A stretch of DNA of 64,000 bases from Trematomus loennbergii. Lineage: Eukaryota > Chordata > Actinopteri > Perciformes > Nototheniidae. The notes beneath the pieces were generated by a model. The model worked only from the letters and a program-made list of their open reading frames with translations, searched no databases and was not told the origin of the DNA. The translations under genes were made by a program, and so were the position numbers. Where the stretch lies: contig JAAOOA010000026.1 of the NCBI GenBank assembly GCA_012861695.1, forward strand, positions 9,394,661 through 9,458,660, read 5' to 3'. Below, one piece after another: positions 12,204 through 25,778 of this stretch (positions within the stretch are counted from its first letter, which is position 1; each line of letters opens with the position of its first letter).

Positions 12204-14964
12204 TTTTAAACAGGATTTTCTTAAAGGACAACATTGGTGTTTTGGGATGTTTTACCTAAATAAAATGTTCAAAGGCATATAACATCTAAGATGTTTTCCA
12301 TTGATTTCAGTAGTCTATAACACGAAAGTTAATGTATTGTACAGTAAAAGGAAATTAGTTTTAGACTGAAACTATCAGAGGCAAAATGTACCCTTCTTAC
12401 TCTCAAATGTTTTTAGCGTTGTATTTCATGCATTTATATCTTGTGGAATATTGTGTGGCCTTGGTTTAAAAACTGACACATGAAAAGGTGTATAATTATC
12501 TTAATTTTTGTTGTTGTTTTTGTTATTATTATTAGTTTTCATCAATGTTATCATCATGTTTTATTTCTGAATACAGGCTGCTTTAAAAACTGTAAAAACT
12601 CTCCCTGTTGGTGCATTCCCACCCCATCACTCTGTGTGACTCCCCAGTAACTGCTGTGAAGTCTTTCCGCTTCCTGGGCACCATCATCGCCCAGGACCTC
12701 AAATGGGAGCAGAACATCTGCTCCCTCATCAAAAAAGCACAGCAGAGGATGTTCTTCCTGAGGCAGCTGAAGAAATTCAACCTGCCAAAGACGATGATGG
12801 TGAACTTCTACACCTCCATCTTAGAGTCCATCCTCACCTCCTCCATCACCATCTGGTACGCCGCAGCCACAGCCAAGGATAAGGGCAGGCTGCAGCGTGT
12901 CATCCGCTCTGCAGAGAGGGTGATCGGCTGCAATCTGCCATCCCTCCACGACCTGCACGCCTCCAGGACCCTGAGGCGGGCAGGGAAGAGTGGCCGACCC
13001 CTCCCACCCTGGACACAAACTGTTCACCCCCCTCCCCTCTGGCAGGAGGCTGCGCTCCATCAGGACCAATACCTCTCGCCACCTGAACAGTTTCTTCCCC
13101 TCCGCTACCGGCCTCTTAAACAAGGCCCGGCCCCCCCGCTGACACTTTACCTCTGCCACATCATAGACTATATGCATTACATTAATGCACACAATGTTCA
13201 TACTCCTTACTGCACATATTCTTATTTCACAGTTTATATTCTAAAATTCATTCATAGCATTCTATTTCCATGTAAATTACTGCTTTATTTGTATTTTTAT
13301 TGCTATTTAACTATATTTTATTACGGTGTAAAATATTTTGTTTTATATTAGATTTCTTGTTTTTTATATTTTATGTATGCACCATGACATCAAGTCAAAT
13401 TCCTAGTATGTGCGAACCTACCTGGCAATAAACCTGTTTCTGATTCTGATTCAAGGACACTTTGATATTTAGATCTGAGTGTTGGCTCTAGAACAACATT
13501 TATTGTCAAGAATGGCCTAATTTTGGCCTAATTTTTTTACTTTTTAAAATGTTCTTGTTTTGTCCTTGTTTGTAAACAAACACACAACATAAATCATAGA
13601 TATGCTTTTCAGCAGAAAACTCTCAAATCTTGACATTCTGTCTATTCAAGTAAAAACTGTCCCTACTTACATCCCTAATAACTGCTAACATGCACTTGAA
13701 TGTAATGTACTTGTGTATTTCTATATAATGATACATGTTTTGAGACAGAATGACTGGCTGAATCTGAATACTAAATCTCTTTCATATTAACACAATTTGG
13801 ACAAAGGTAAGCTGAGTTTACACAGGCAGCCACTGTTGCCCCTTTCCCACCAACGCGGTTCCAGGGCCGGTTCGGAGCTAGAGCCTGATAAGCACCGGTT
13901 TTTCCTGTTCACACCGCAGCGGAGCCGGCTCTAAGCACCAAAAAATTGTCAGTCTAGAAGCAAGAACCGCATACGTCACGCTTACGTCGGAGGGGAGCGA
14001 GATTAACCTGAGCTAACAGATGTAAACGGTGACGTCATGACGCAGCAGCGGCAGTACCAGTCGGGCTCTGGGCGGTGTGAACAAACGGGGGGCTCAAAAG
14101 AAAAAACGATTCCGAACCAGAAGAGCACTAGCACGGAGCTAGAACGGGAACCGCGTTGGTGTGAAAGGGGCATGTGAGTGAGCGGGCATCACAACTAAAA
14201 TATGCCTCTGGGAAGCCTGCCAATAAAATGTGGCCGTGTCACTCTGTCAGGTTCACAAAGCTCTTGGCAGCATTGATGCATGTGACATGGTCTGGGACAC
14301 ATCAGTTTCCTTCCAGCCGCTGACTGCAGCTGCATTTAGACACAACAGGGAACATTCACAGTACTCAATCCTTTCTAACCACTGGATGAAGAAATGTCTA
14401 CCTGAAGTCATTGTTCTCTCCTGGCTTCCTGGGCTGCTCTTGGCTCGGTGAGGAGCCCCCAGGTGAGGGGGTTCTCTGTGGCTGAGGGCTGAGGGTGTTG
14501 GAGGAGCTCAGGTAAGGCTGGCTGGTGAAAGGCTGAGGGCTGCGGGGGCTCTGAGGACTGAGGCGGCAGAGGGAGGCCTCAGTCTGCGAATGCGACGTGT
14601 GGTTGGCACTCTGAGGTCCTGGGATACAAACTGGGATCAAATCTATTTCCTTGGAGAGGTCCTCTAAGATTCTGGGAGACTTATAAGCAGGTTTTGTTCC
14701 CAAAGCGGTGGGTCTCGGCCGGCTTATGCTCATCAGTGCAGTGGACCCAGACTTTGGGTACCCTGACTGCATTTCGTTAGTCACTCTGACAGCCTGCATG
14801 GGGCTCAATGAAGACTGTTTCTTGGGCTCCTCTGATTGGCTGAACAGCATTGGTTCCTGGGTTGTGAGCTGTGGAGGTAAACCAGGACCGAATCCGATCA
14901 ACGCACAGGGTCCAGGCTGCATGTTGGGCCCAAAATGGTCGGTGCTGATTGGTTGCTGCTGCAT
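5351..14964 (-). CDS. inpp5j: Phosphatidylinositol 4,5-bisphosphate 5-phosphatase (INPP5J/PIPP)
   Basis: Removes the 5-phosphate from PI(4,5)P2, PI(3,4,5)P3 and soluble inositol phosphates at membranes. Coding exons in transcript order: 14964-14402, 11515-11408, 11247-11139, 10784-10668, 10293-10118, 8454-8343, 8198-8089, 7981-7771, 7460-7323, 7216-7151, 7063-6959, 5812-5351; total 2277 bases, frame intact, about 758 aa. Residues 1-187 are Ser/Pro-rich. The 5-phosphatase domain is about 188-500 and shows TWNVG, the signature FWFGDLNFR (near 361-369), PAWTDRIL (near 438) and SDHKPV. A SKICH domain spans about 503-605. The basic/Ser-Pro tail carries SEDDSTLVLLAP and SRSPSP, closely matching human INPP5J. 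ATG 14964 is the first in-frame ATG of the first coding exon. A possible donor near 5406 leaves the last 17 or so residues uncertain. Introns hold a hAT element, a LINE fragment and a MITE. Confidence 0.95.
5930..6300. repeat. Possible copy of the teleost 'AAGTAAAAGT' repeat
   Basis: AT-rich tract in the last inpp5j intron with recurring 'actccactataagtaaaa' and 'aatactaaagtacagg' phrases resembling the repeat at 47877-48330. Boundaries not definable by eye. Confidence 0.35.
7487..7692. repeat. Short intronic repeat starting TTAAAGGGACAGTTTGGG
   Basis: Intronic segment in inpp5j beginning TTAAAGGGACAGTTTGGG and ending near TTATCCCTCTAA. The paired ends suggest a small degraded TTAA-type MITE common in fish. 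It does not belong to the 15115/30535/37549 family. Confidence 0.4.
8665..9968. mobile_element. Non-autonomous hAT-type DNA transposon
   Basis: A 16-base perfect terminal inverted repeat: CAGGGGTGGGGAACCT at 8665 and AGGTTCCCCACCCCTG ending at 9968. The sequence just inside the ends (GGCCCTCGAGG / CGGCCCTCGGAGG) is also paired. About 1.3 kb with no transposase reading frame, and a long (TG)n at 9104-9169. The flanks CTCCAT and CTCTAT are similar but not an exact 8-bp duplication. It lies in the inpp5j intron between exons 5 and 6. Confidence 0.8.
9104..9169. repeat. (TG)n microsatellite
   Basis: Uninterrupted TG dinucleotide run of about 33 units inside the hAT element in inpp5j. Confidence 0.97.
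11035..11122 (+). repeat. LINE 3'-end remnant
   Basis: Reads CTGTTGCACTGTCCACTTTG, then ACTAATAAAGGACTATCTTG and a short TCTTA tail, the form of a fish non-LTR retrotransposon 3' terminus. No coding part is left. It touches the inpp5j exon at 11139-11247, occupying intron just downstream of its donor. Confidence 0.5.
11795..12075. repeat. Degraded MITE of the 'GCTGCAACTA' family
   Basis: Starts AGGGTTGTACTGACATTTAT and contains the family's AAAATGTCAA and CCCAAAATAC phrases. Ends are eroded. Lies in the first large inpp5j coding intron. Confidence 0.4.
12153..12199. repeat. (AT)n microsatellite
   Basis: Pure AT dinucleotide run of about 23 units in an inpp5j intron. Confidence 0.97.
12600..13452 (+). 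mobile_element. 5'-truncated non-LTR retrotransposon (L2-like LINE), 3' end
   Basis: Plus-strand coding remnant of the reverse transcriptase C-terminus: SFRFLGTIIAQDLKWEQN, then FLRQLKKFNLPKTMMVNFY, then SITIWYAAATAKDKGRLQ. After RTLRRAGK the frame shifts; the next frame carries ADPSHPGHKLFTPLPSGRR to a stop near 13140. A 3' UTR follows, ending AATAAACCTGTTTCTGATTC and a TGATTC repeat, typical of L2-clade tails. 5' truncation and the frameshift mean it is inactive. Inserted in the inpp5j intron, antisense to the host gene. Confidence 0.85.
13837..14172. mobile_element. MITE with 26-bp terminal inverted repeats
   Basis: Left end TGCCCCTTTCCCACCAACGC and right end GCGTTGGTGTGAAAGGGGCA form an inverted repeat of 26 bases with one mismatch. 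The 336-base element is GC-rich (TACGTCACGCTTACGTCGG, GTGACGTCATGACG) and noncoding. Flanked on both sides by TGT. Superfamily not assigned. Located between inpp5j exon 1 and exon 2. Confidence 0.8.
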
Positions 14965-14989
14965 GATCAACCTGCAACAGGAAGTATGA

Positions 14990-15960
14990 GAATAATTATA
15001 ACAAGAGGTGGAAGAAGAACTCAGATTTTACAATTAAGCAATACTACAGAACAGAAATTACAAGTAAAAGTCCTGCATTCAAAATGTTACAAAGAAAAGG
15101 GCATCAAGATTTACTTAAAGTGGACCTATCACGCTATATTTGAATAATATAGTTTAGGACCATACCTATATAAGGCATATTTATACTTTTTTTTTTTCAA
15201 AATACCAAACAGATCTTGCAATTTCTAGCTCTGTTTTTGCAAGGGCTGATTCTGTGAGAACAGCACCATCTACTGGCCTGGCATATGTACTACAGCGTCT
15301 CCAGCGCTTTCGAACGGCAATGGTCGTGGCTGTCTCCTCCTGATTGGTGGAGTTGGCCCAATAGCCGTAGCGCCACTGTCCTGACGTCAGGACAGTGTTC
15401 AACGTGATCTGGATTATCAGATCCGTTGCAGCCCCTTTTTTAGAGATTTGGGTATGGAGGAAAATAGAGAGGGTTGTGTTTTCTGACACTTGGTGAGTTC
15501 CCTGGAACACCGGGGACACATATTCATGTATAAAAGATGTACAAAAGTGCATTTTGCATGATAGGTCCCCTTTAAGGTTCCAAAAGTAAAAGCATTCATT
15601 ATACTGAATAGCCCATTATTATTAATGATTGATGCATTAATGTGTTTATCATATTGATTTTGCAGCTGGTAAAGGTCTTATTTAAATACAGATGGGTAGC
15701 TTGTTGATTTTGTCAACTGGGGATGAATAAAGTCTTATCTTAAACTAATAGATCAGAGTTGATTTGTTGATTATTATCAATAATCTGAGTCTGCAAAGTA
15801 ACATGTTACACATTAAGTATGAGAAACTGTAAAGGACAAAAAAGTACAATATTTGCCTCTGAGATGTAGTAGAGTATAAGGTTATATTTAAATTGTCAAA
15901 TACAAGTACCTCCAAAAATCTACTATAGTAGATGTCACTTGACACTGCTGATTACAGACA
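14990..15960. repeat. Teleost 'AAGTAAAAGTCCTGCATTC' repeat, split by a MITE
   Basis: Left part 14990-15114 contains AAGTAAAAGTCCTGCATTCA; right part 15576-15960 resumes with GGTTCCAAAAGTAAAAGCATTC. The TTAA MITE sits between them, so the MITE is the younger insertion. The same phrase occurs inverted at 47877-48330. Confidence 0.55.
15115..15575 (+). mobile_element. TTAA-flanked MITE (piggyBac-like ends), copy A
   Basis: Begins TTAAAGTGGACCTATCACGC and ends GCATGATAGGTCCCCTTTAA: imperfect inverted ends bounded by TTAA, the piggyBac target duplication. 461 bases, noncoding. Contains a perfect 24-base palindrome at 15374-15397 centred on CTGACGTCAG. Lies upstream of the first inpp5j coding exon, within its 5' intron. 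Confidence 0.85.
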
Positions 15961-17099
15961 TTCTTCTCCAAAGGGTTGTAAGGAAAAGACACATTTGACA
16001 TTCAAATTAGATAGTGTGGCTTGCAAAAAGCTCCTCAACATCAATCAGTGAGTCGTTATTGGGAAACAGGTGTAACAGCAGAGCGGAAGTGACGTAAATG
16101 TATCACATCATATTGAGCAGCTGTCCTCTCCACATCAAGCTGCCCAGACATCACCGATGACGTTATCATGAGTAAGCACTCGGGCTGAGGCGGTGACAGA
16201 AGAAGTGCTCGGATATAATAATAAAGTAAAAGTGTGAATAATTATCAGCGTATAAATAATCTGTGAGTATGTGAATACTTCTATGTATTCTCAAGGTAAA
16301 GTACACAACACGTATAAGCATCATATTGATGGCATTGGATTAAAATGAAAATGTACAATAATGTGCAAACATTTCAATTATAACTGGTTAAGGTGTGGCT
16401 ATTTCTAACCACTTTATATACTGCTTTATTAAATCATGATTGATTATATGTTATATTTTGAATCTGTAAGGAACTGGTAGCCACAGCTGTCAGATAATTA
16501 TAGTGAATTAAATGCACTTAGTTATTATCCACCCCTGATCTGAGGAAATAACTTTGTACCTCCGACCTGGATTATATCCTTGTTGCCTGGCAACATTAAT
16601 TAGCCTCCTGACCCTTTTACAGAGCAATAGACTTTGGGTGCTCATTATGGGATGCTATGGGAGTGTACATCGCGCCACAGCAGCTCACCAACCACAGAGC
16701 TGCTGATACCGGAGCACATCAGACAATGTCAACACTCTCTGTAGGTCACAAGGAGAAGGAAGACTCCCACCATTTTGTGTGTGTGCCCTCAGAAATTATA
16801 CACCTCTGTAAATCATTCATGACATGCAAATGAGTATAACAGAGAATCTCATGTGACCACAGTAGTAACCTGGAAAACAGAGCTCTGGCTAATGGTGGTC
16901 AGAAGGGTTATAATGAATTCACTTTAAAAGTAGAAACTTTGATAGATGAAGTGCCACCTCACACAGTGATCCAGTTTCACATCATAGTCCATGATCCTGC
17001 AAGTCAAGGGAATGACAGCTTCATAACACCAGGCTGGACTCATGGAAAACACCACATAGCACAATTTCTCATTCAAAATCAACACACACACGCAGCTGC

Positions 17100-17134
17100 A
17101 ATAAAAACATCCTCATGAAAACCTCAGTCTTACC
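17100..17134 (-). promoter_or_regulatory. Candidate donor of the inpp5j 5' UTR exon
   Basis: A good minus-strand donor (AAAG, then GTAAGA) ends at 17134, and the first inpp5j coding exon has an acceptor at 14972. Joining them gives a noncoding leader before ATG 14964. The GC-richer stretch 17160-17430 just upstream is the likely promoter region. Predicted only from splice signals; transcript evidence would decide. Confidence 0.35.
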
Positions 17135-17449
17135 TTTCATGCGTTTTCCTTTTTTACTTTCTTATTTCCAAGGTGAACCGCGAAGGTGATTTCACAGAGG
17201 GGATCAGCATCAGTCTCCTTTGTTTTTTCACACGTCTATCAACGCGACAGGGCTGTCACATAAAAAGGTTTTGGATTTGAAGATGTTCGGTCAGGAGACC
17301 CAGCAGCAGCCCGCCTGCAGGACCGAGGCTCCCCGTCGGTACCGCGGGCAGCGAGCCTGTCCGTGTCGGTGCAAAGGACTCCGGCTGTCAGGACAGGGGG
17401 AGGCGGTCACGGTTGATGTTTCCGGTGTGTTTCATGTTTATGTATAAAC

Positions 17450-19739
17450 AACGACACGACGGCTGGTTATAACTCATCCTACTAATCACTGTCTCTACCG
17501 TCTACAGCTGGCCGGAGCAGATGAGCACTTCTCTGTCATCCACCTCCAGCACACCGGCCGTTCTGCCACCCATCTCTCTCTCCCTCCCTCGCTCTGTGCA
17601 CTCTGGGTAAAATATGAGGGCACCTGAGGGGGCGGGCAGAGCATCAAAGGCAAAACAAAAATCAGCTGCCAAAAAGGGCATCAGGCCAGAAATGATTGAA
17701 CATCTGTCCTTTCACTGACGCACGCATTAATCTGGCACCAGTGCGTCACTGGAGGGGGGAATTGATCAGCATGCCAATATCTAAATTTCAGTCTGTGCAA
17801 TCTTTGGTATGCAATCAATTAATTTATTCTGCCATTAAAACTACTTTTGATCTTGCTGTTTATACAGGGACATTTCTGTAAAGACATATATTTTTTGATT
17901 CGATGTGGTGTTTTTTTTATTTCATTGAGTTTTTCTTAATATTTTCCTGATTTATAAAAAAATATATTTACACTGAAATACCATCACATTTTAAACAGAA
18001 TATGACCATCAAGGCGAAATTATCCGTAAAAGACTGGACCTATACCTAGATGTATCTTTTTGTCTCTTTTCCCCCGCTACATCTTTACATTTTGAGCTAT
18101 TTTTTCCAGTTTTGAAACAGAACATTTCCCTTGGAAGTTACAATGTAAAGTAAACATTATTTAGCACATGAACTGTGCAATTTGTCAAAATGCCCGTTGC
18201 AATTATGATTACTAGTGCAGTGCCTCTTCAGGAGGTGGCTGTTTGGAGGCCGTGCCCATTTTGAGTTGAGCCTATTGTTTGGACCCCGGAAGTGCTTGAC
18301 AAGTTGCCATTAACCATTTATCCAATCGAGTTGGCACTCAACACTGCACTCCCTTGGGTAATCAGCATTAAACATGTTGATTGGATCATCGCTTTTTGAA
18401 AAATGCCAGGGACAGTGATACATATAGAGTGCACATCTGGAGAAAGAGATTCCTTCCTTTATATTTATACGATGCTGCTACAGCGCCACGTGTTGACAAA
18501 ATGACACAGAATTGATCATAGTCGCTCAGACAACATACTGTATCTACACTCGTCTCATAAAAATGGTTGCAGTAGCGCAAAACGTACAGGATATATGACG
18601 TTTATGGTTATAAGGGCCAGCTAGCAAAACAGTCAGGAACATCAAAAACACGAAACGATGACTTTTCCTGGTTTGGTCAAAAGATGTCCTGCATCAAAAC
18701 TGGTGACCATTGCTCAAGATTTAAAGAAGAAAATCTAGTTGGCAATAGGTTCAGGCGAGGCTTTCACAGATAGATTCAACTTGATGGACAGATTTTGTTT
18801 TTGAAACTTACGGTCCAAAAGTTTCAGGCCAATTTTGTTGTTATAATTTTACCATCTGGCCAAAAAACACCACATCTGGCACTGCACTCCCTTGGGACCC
18901 GGCAACCAAGTGTGAAGTGGAACGGATGAATGTGATGCACCTACAAACACACAGATTCCTCACATAATAGTTAGATTAAGAGTTATTGTTGTATTAAAAA
19001 GGAGTATTCCAGCCATTTTAGTATTGCACCTCCATAATCAGGGGCCTCACAAAAGGCAGAGGATAGAAGAAGAAGTGAAATAGTCTCTAGTGTTTGTCAA
19101 GCTCATAAAACACTGGATGCTACAAATTAAATTTCTTGTCATTGAACGCCTCTTTTAAACTAATAGTCCTACATTTCTAACAGGTTAGCCATTATAAATG
19201 TAAAGTCTGAAGCCCAAGCCGAACATATATCAAAGCTATCTATTACAAATTAGAAGAGTCTTAAATAATACATGCGTACTTGCTGAATAACGTCTCAAGG
19301 CAAATAAAACACTTAGTATCTACAGTACAATTAAGTTTAGCCATCAGTTATTTAAAAAAAAAGAAGAACAAAGTGAATAATGGATGGATTTTTTATTAAA
19401 TGCGTTTTTAATACTCACACCCTCAGGCCCTCAACAGCATCATGATAAAATGTGTTCCCAGAGTCTCCATAGCTGTGACTGGGATTAATGCAGATGTGTA
19501 ATCTCAGAGGAATGCACTTATCCCAAGCGCCAGCTGTCCACTGAGAGCAAGAGTCCTACAACCACACAAAGGCTTCACATAAGGCACTGTGCATTTACAT
19601 AAGCCAGACATATTAAATACGTAATATCAACTCAGACAAAACGTAAAAGGGCGCTTGGTATTATCTTTTTGATCTCAGCTTGTGCGTGTTGATTGTGTGA
19701 ATTATAAAATCACAGCTGATTATCAAAGCCTTTCTGAGT
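17450..19739. other. Intergenic spacer between inpp5j and smtn
   Basis: No exon recognised. It probably contains inpp5j upstream regulatory DNA on the left and the smtn 3' UTR next to 19740. A 17-base direct repeat (CACTGCACTCCCTTGGG) occurs at 18342-18358 and 18880-18896. Otherwise AT-rich and without clear structure. Confidence 0.6.
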
Positions 19740-21888
<2,149 letters not shown>

Positions 21889-22381
21889 TTCTTGAGAAGC
21901 AAATCAACAGGTTGGGGCAAAAACACACTTAGGGTTTTGAGAAGAAAAAAAACATATTAATGCAAAAACTTAGTCTGAATAACTATTGACAAGGTTTGGA
22001 TTTGTTCCACAGACGAGATACTTTGTATTGTCGCGTGCAAATGTCACGAGCAGAGCATACAATCACACTGTGATCATTCAAATATAAACAGTTGTGTGAG
22101 TCACAAAGTGAGCAGCCTTGGAAGGAAATGTTTGTCTTACTGGAGAACCTCTCAGTGCATCTCAGTGCACCAGAGAAGGGCCAAAAACAAGTACAAATAT
22201 AGTAATGTGGCGGAACAAGACCCTAACTAGAAGAATCTGATAGCAGCGTACAACTATGTGCTCAGACACAGGGGGAAAAGGAGAGGCAGGAAGCGTAAAG
22301 CACAACATGGGAAGAATAAAGCAATACAAATGTGAGAAATAGACCCTGATGATGTGTGTGATGAGGTGCAGCGTCACCCAC

Positions 22382-22640
22382 CTGTTTCCAGGGTGCAAAC
22401 CTTTGTGGCTCCTTAGAAAGTGTTCAGCCTGTCCTGGGTGTCTTCAGAGTTGACTGGAGAGCTGTGAGATCTCAGCCCTGACATCACACCTCACACCGCA
22501 GCGCTTCATAAGGATGCATGTTTGGAGAGCGAGTGGAGGCTGCTTACAGGAACCACCCAAGATGGGAAGGAGAACGAGGAGGAGGAGGGGAGATGATTCT
22601 GTCCCCCTCAGCAGTCTCTCCTCCTCTAGTCCCTGCATCC
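22382..22640 (-). promoter_or_regulatory. Candidate promoter / 5' UTR exon of short-form smtn
   Basis: A strong minus-strand donor (AAACAG, then GTGGGTG) ends at 22382, about 0.5 kb upstream of the smtn ATG at 21888. No smoothelin N-terminal exons appear between here and slc35e4, so transcription of the short form probably starts here. Inferred from splice signal and position. Confidence 0.35.
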
Positions 22641-25600
22641 TCGATGATGTCATGTGAAATGTTGTGGGGCAAAACCTTTTCTTTTCTTCACAGTTTTTAC
22701 CGCTTCATCTGGAGGCTGCAGCGTGAAACTCCTGTGACTGGAAAACAACGGGTTAAAACGGTTGAAAAAAAATTGAGGAGCACTGCCTTATTCAGGCAAA
22801 AGTCTGAGCAGTGACACTCTGTTTACAGAAACAGAGGAATCTGAGGACAGGGGGCGTACACACACTAACACACACACACTGAAAAAACACAGTTAGCAAG
22901 TGACACTTTTTAACTACATCAGTCAGTATTTAGTATTTAAATTCATGCAGATTTAGAGAATAATCTAATAAATCAGAATTAGACAAATTGCTCCACCTAG
23001 TGGTGAACATGCACAGCTGCTTAAAAATAACATTTGGATGTCTAACAACAAAATGTATTTAAAGAAAAAGTACTATGACAACTGTTAGTTAGGTTGAACT
23101 GCAGGAGATTTTTCACGTTATAAAGATTGAAAGTTTAATCTGTAATAAAAATAACCTTAAATTGCAGCCGTAATTTGTACAGATTTCATCAAGTCAATGT
23201 GGTAAATGTATGCAATTGAATAGTTTAACTTGTAAATGGAAAAAAACCCGAAATAATTCAAAGTTAAAATAGCATTTAACACCATCATGCCATACACATG
23301 TATTTAGAAGTTAGATATTTCATTGACATTTTTGAAAAACTAGGATAGAAATATGAATTTAAACTTTAACTGTAAAAAAGAAAGAATATTTGAGTCAAAG
23401 AGGTTGTTGGTTTGGTAATTGTTATTGTATTTTTATTTCAAGCATCTGCAGTGTTTATGAAACGCCCATTTCTTTACCCCTCAACAGAAGCACCAGCCGC
23501 TGTTGGCATTCAAAGTATGGATCAAAAAATTGACAAAATGGCAAATCAAATAACTTCTGTCTTATCTACATAAAGTCCAAATAAGGCATGAGGCAAACGC
23601 TTCATTCTTGAATCAGTTTAGCTTAAACCAGCCATATATGACTATAAAATACACTACTATCATAAAATAACTATGTACACCAAACTAGCTTTTCAAACAG
23701 TTTAAACCAGTATTTACACAGGAACCGTAGGCTTTGAAGGCAGCGTCTTCGTAACCTCTTTAAGTGCAACAGTTTCTTTGCCCCACACTCATAATCTACT
23801 CAACATGATGTACATGAAGACAAGCAGCCACACTCCCACAAGTTAGTGATTGTTAAAAGAGGTAAAACTAAAAGGGAGTCCTTGGACACAACATGAGAGT
23901 GTTTTGAAATATGTTAACATCTGTGGCCTACTGGACACAGTGAAATCATTCACATGCTGCAGTTCTATTGTGGTGGGTGTCAAGCTGCTTGATCTCAGTC
24001 TAGTAGTTAATAATAAAAGAACACAGGGCATAATAATTCCTATTTAACATCTGAGGTATTCAATCATGTAAAACCAGTGAAATGATCTGCTGTACACAAT
24101 CTTTTAACTAGTTTTGAAATATTACACCCACAAAACTATTTATCAAACTGCAAAATAAAATCTTTTCATGTGTATTCTCCCAATAACTGACTGTGGAAAA
24201 AGTGTACATATGATGTTATGTAATTGCATGAATGGCACCCTTGACATTTTAAATATGCAATAGTAAAATATTTAAGCAAACAATGCTTCCTGCAGTTATT
24301 TGTTATGGCAAAATATAGAGAAAACGTGGCGGGTGTCATAAATAAAAAACCTTGACGTATGGCTTTGTTGTCGTCGTCGTTTGTGAGAAATCAAACTGCC
24401 AGTGAGCAATGATCGTGTTGGATTGATGACAGAACAAATATTTCGCACAGTGGTACCAGAAATCTTATGGAGACATTTGGCACAACGTACATGTCGGAGG
24501 GATCGTAACAGACTTCACTGTAATGTTAAAACCTATGCATGTGCAAGACACTTCAGGACCTAAATCTACAGCATCACAAAGCCGCGACTGCTCTGTCAAA
24601 AATACATATTTTCTTCCAAAAAAATATTAAAACGGGATAAAATGTGTTTTGTCACAAAATAAAATAATGTCAGTAAAATGATTTTCTAATACTGAAAAAA
24701 ACTAAAACATAACACTGTCCAGCAGAGGTCAGTTTTTCAGGAAGTGTTCCCAACTTTAAGAAGATGTCCCCGGCAGAGAGGGGAACATCAAACCTACAGT
24801 AACTGAAGATTGGATTTAAGAAGCAACCTTTAAAGGACATCTTAATTGTCTTTTTCCCTTATCTCTTCCACAGGGACACGGCAGCTAAAGTTGAGTGACA
24901 CTCCTTAGAGAACTCGTGAACCTAATTATTGAGGAGAGCTACAGCGAGGACGCAGTGATGGAAATAATTGGACTTATTCTACAGAGACTGCCTGAGAACA
25001 AAATCTAGGCCTTAACTGCAGCCACACTGAGGGTGATATGTGAGAACAAGACATGCAGACCTCTTTAAGTTCAAATGTGCTTCAGTAGAGGAAAAGAGTT
25101 GAAAGACTTGTCTCATTGCACAATTATGTTGGCTTTGTCCATCGTTGTAGCTTCTGCCTCTGAATATAACGTTTAGTGTCCTTATCTAACAAGCTGCCTG
25201 CTTCACATAACAATAAAAAGAAAAAAGCTGCCAAAACCCCAGAACATAGTGACAGGTGAATGTCAGGTAACAGTACCATTCAAATACAGTTTTAGTACAA
25301 ATTGTGCCGTTCAGATTTGACGGAGTGATACACACCAGGCTCTCTGCAGGATCCACGACCGCCGCCCAAAACACGCTCAGAGGGAGGACATTTTCACAGT
25401 GGAGGAGTATGAGTGACAGTGTGAATACCTCATGAGGTAATCAGACAGTTTGGTGTGCTCATGCATGCATATACCGCTACAGGCTAGGGTTGAGTGATCT
25501 ACAGATGAAGGAGAGAATTCAACCGTCACCATGACAAGTAAAGGCAAGCTCTTCCTCTCTAAAAGACTCGTCTTCGGTGTGACCAGAGAAGAAATTAAAG

Positions 25601-25778
25601 AGGATGTTAAGTAAAATAGAATAAATCTGTCACATCATCAGTGATTATGGCCTTATAAGGTCACACTCCCTCTGCTGCTGCTCTTGACCACTTACAGACA
25701 CAAACGGTAGACAACTACAGCAAGAGGCTTTTCATTTCATCCTTCAACTTGTTTTATTCTCTCCTTCATCCTCTCTGT
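22641..25778. other. Intergenic spacer between smtn and slc35e4 stop
   Basis: No coding exon recognised; specifically no upstream smoothelin exons. AT-rich, without clear transposon ends. The part near 25778 is expected to be slc35e4 3' UTR. Confidence 0.6.

Noticed and set aside
12608..13351. 247-residue plus-strand open frame as a host gene
   Set aside because: Its sequence is the C-terminus of an L2-like reverse transcriptase, with a LINE 3' tail; the last third is out of frame.
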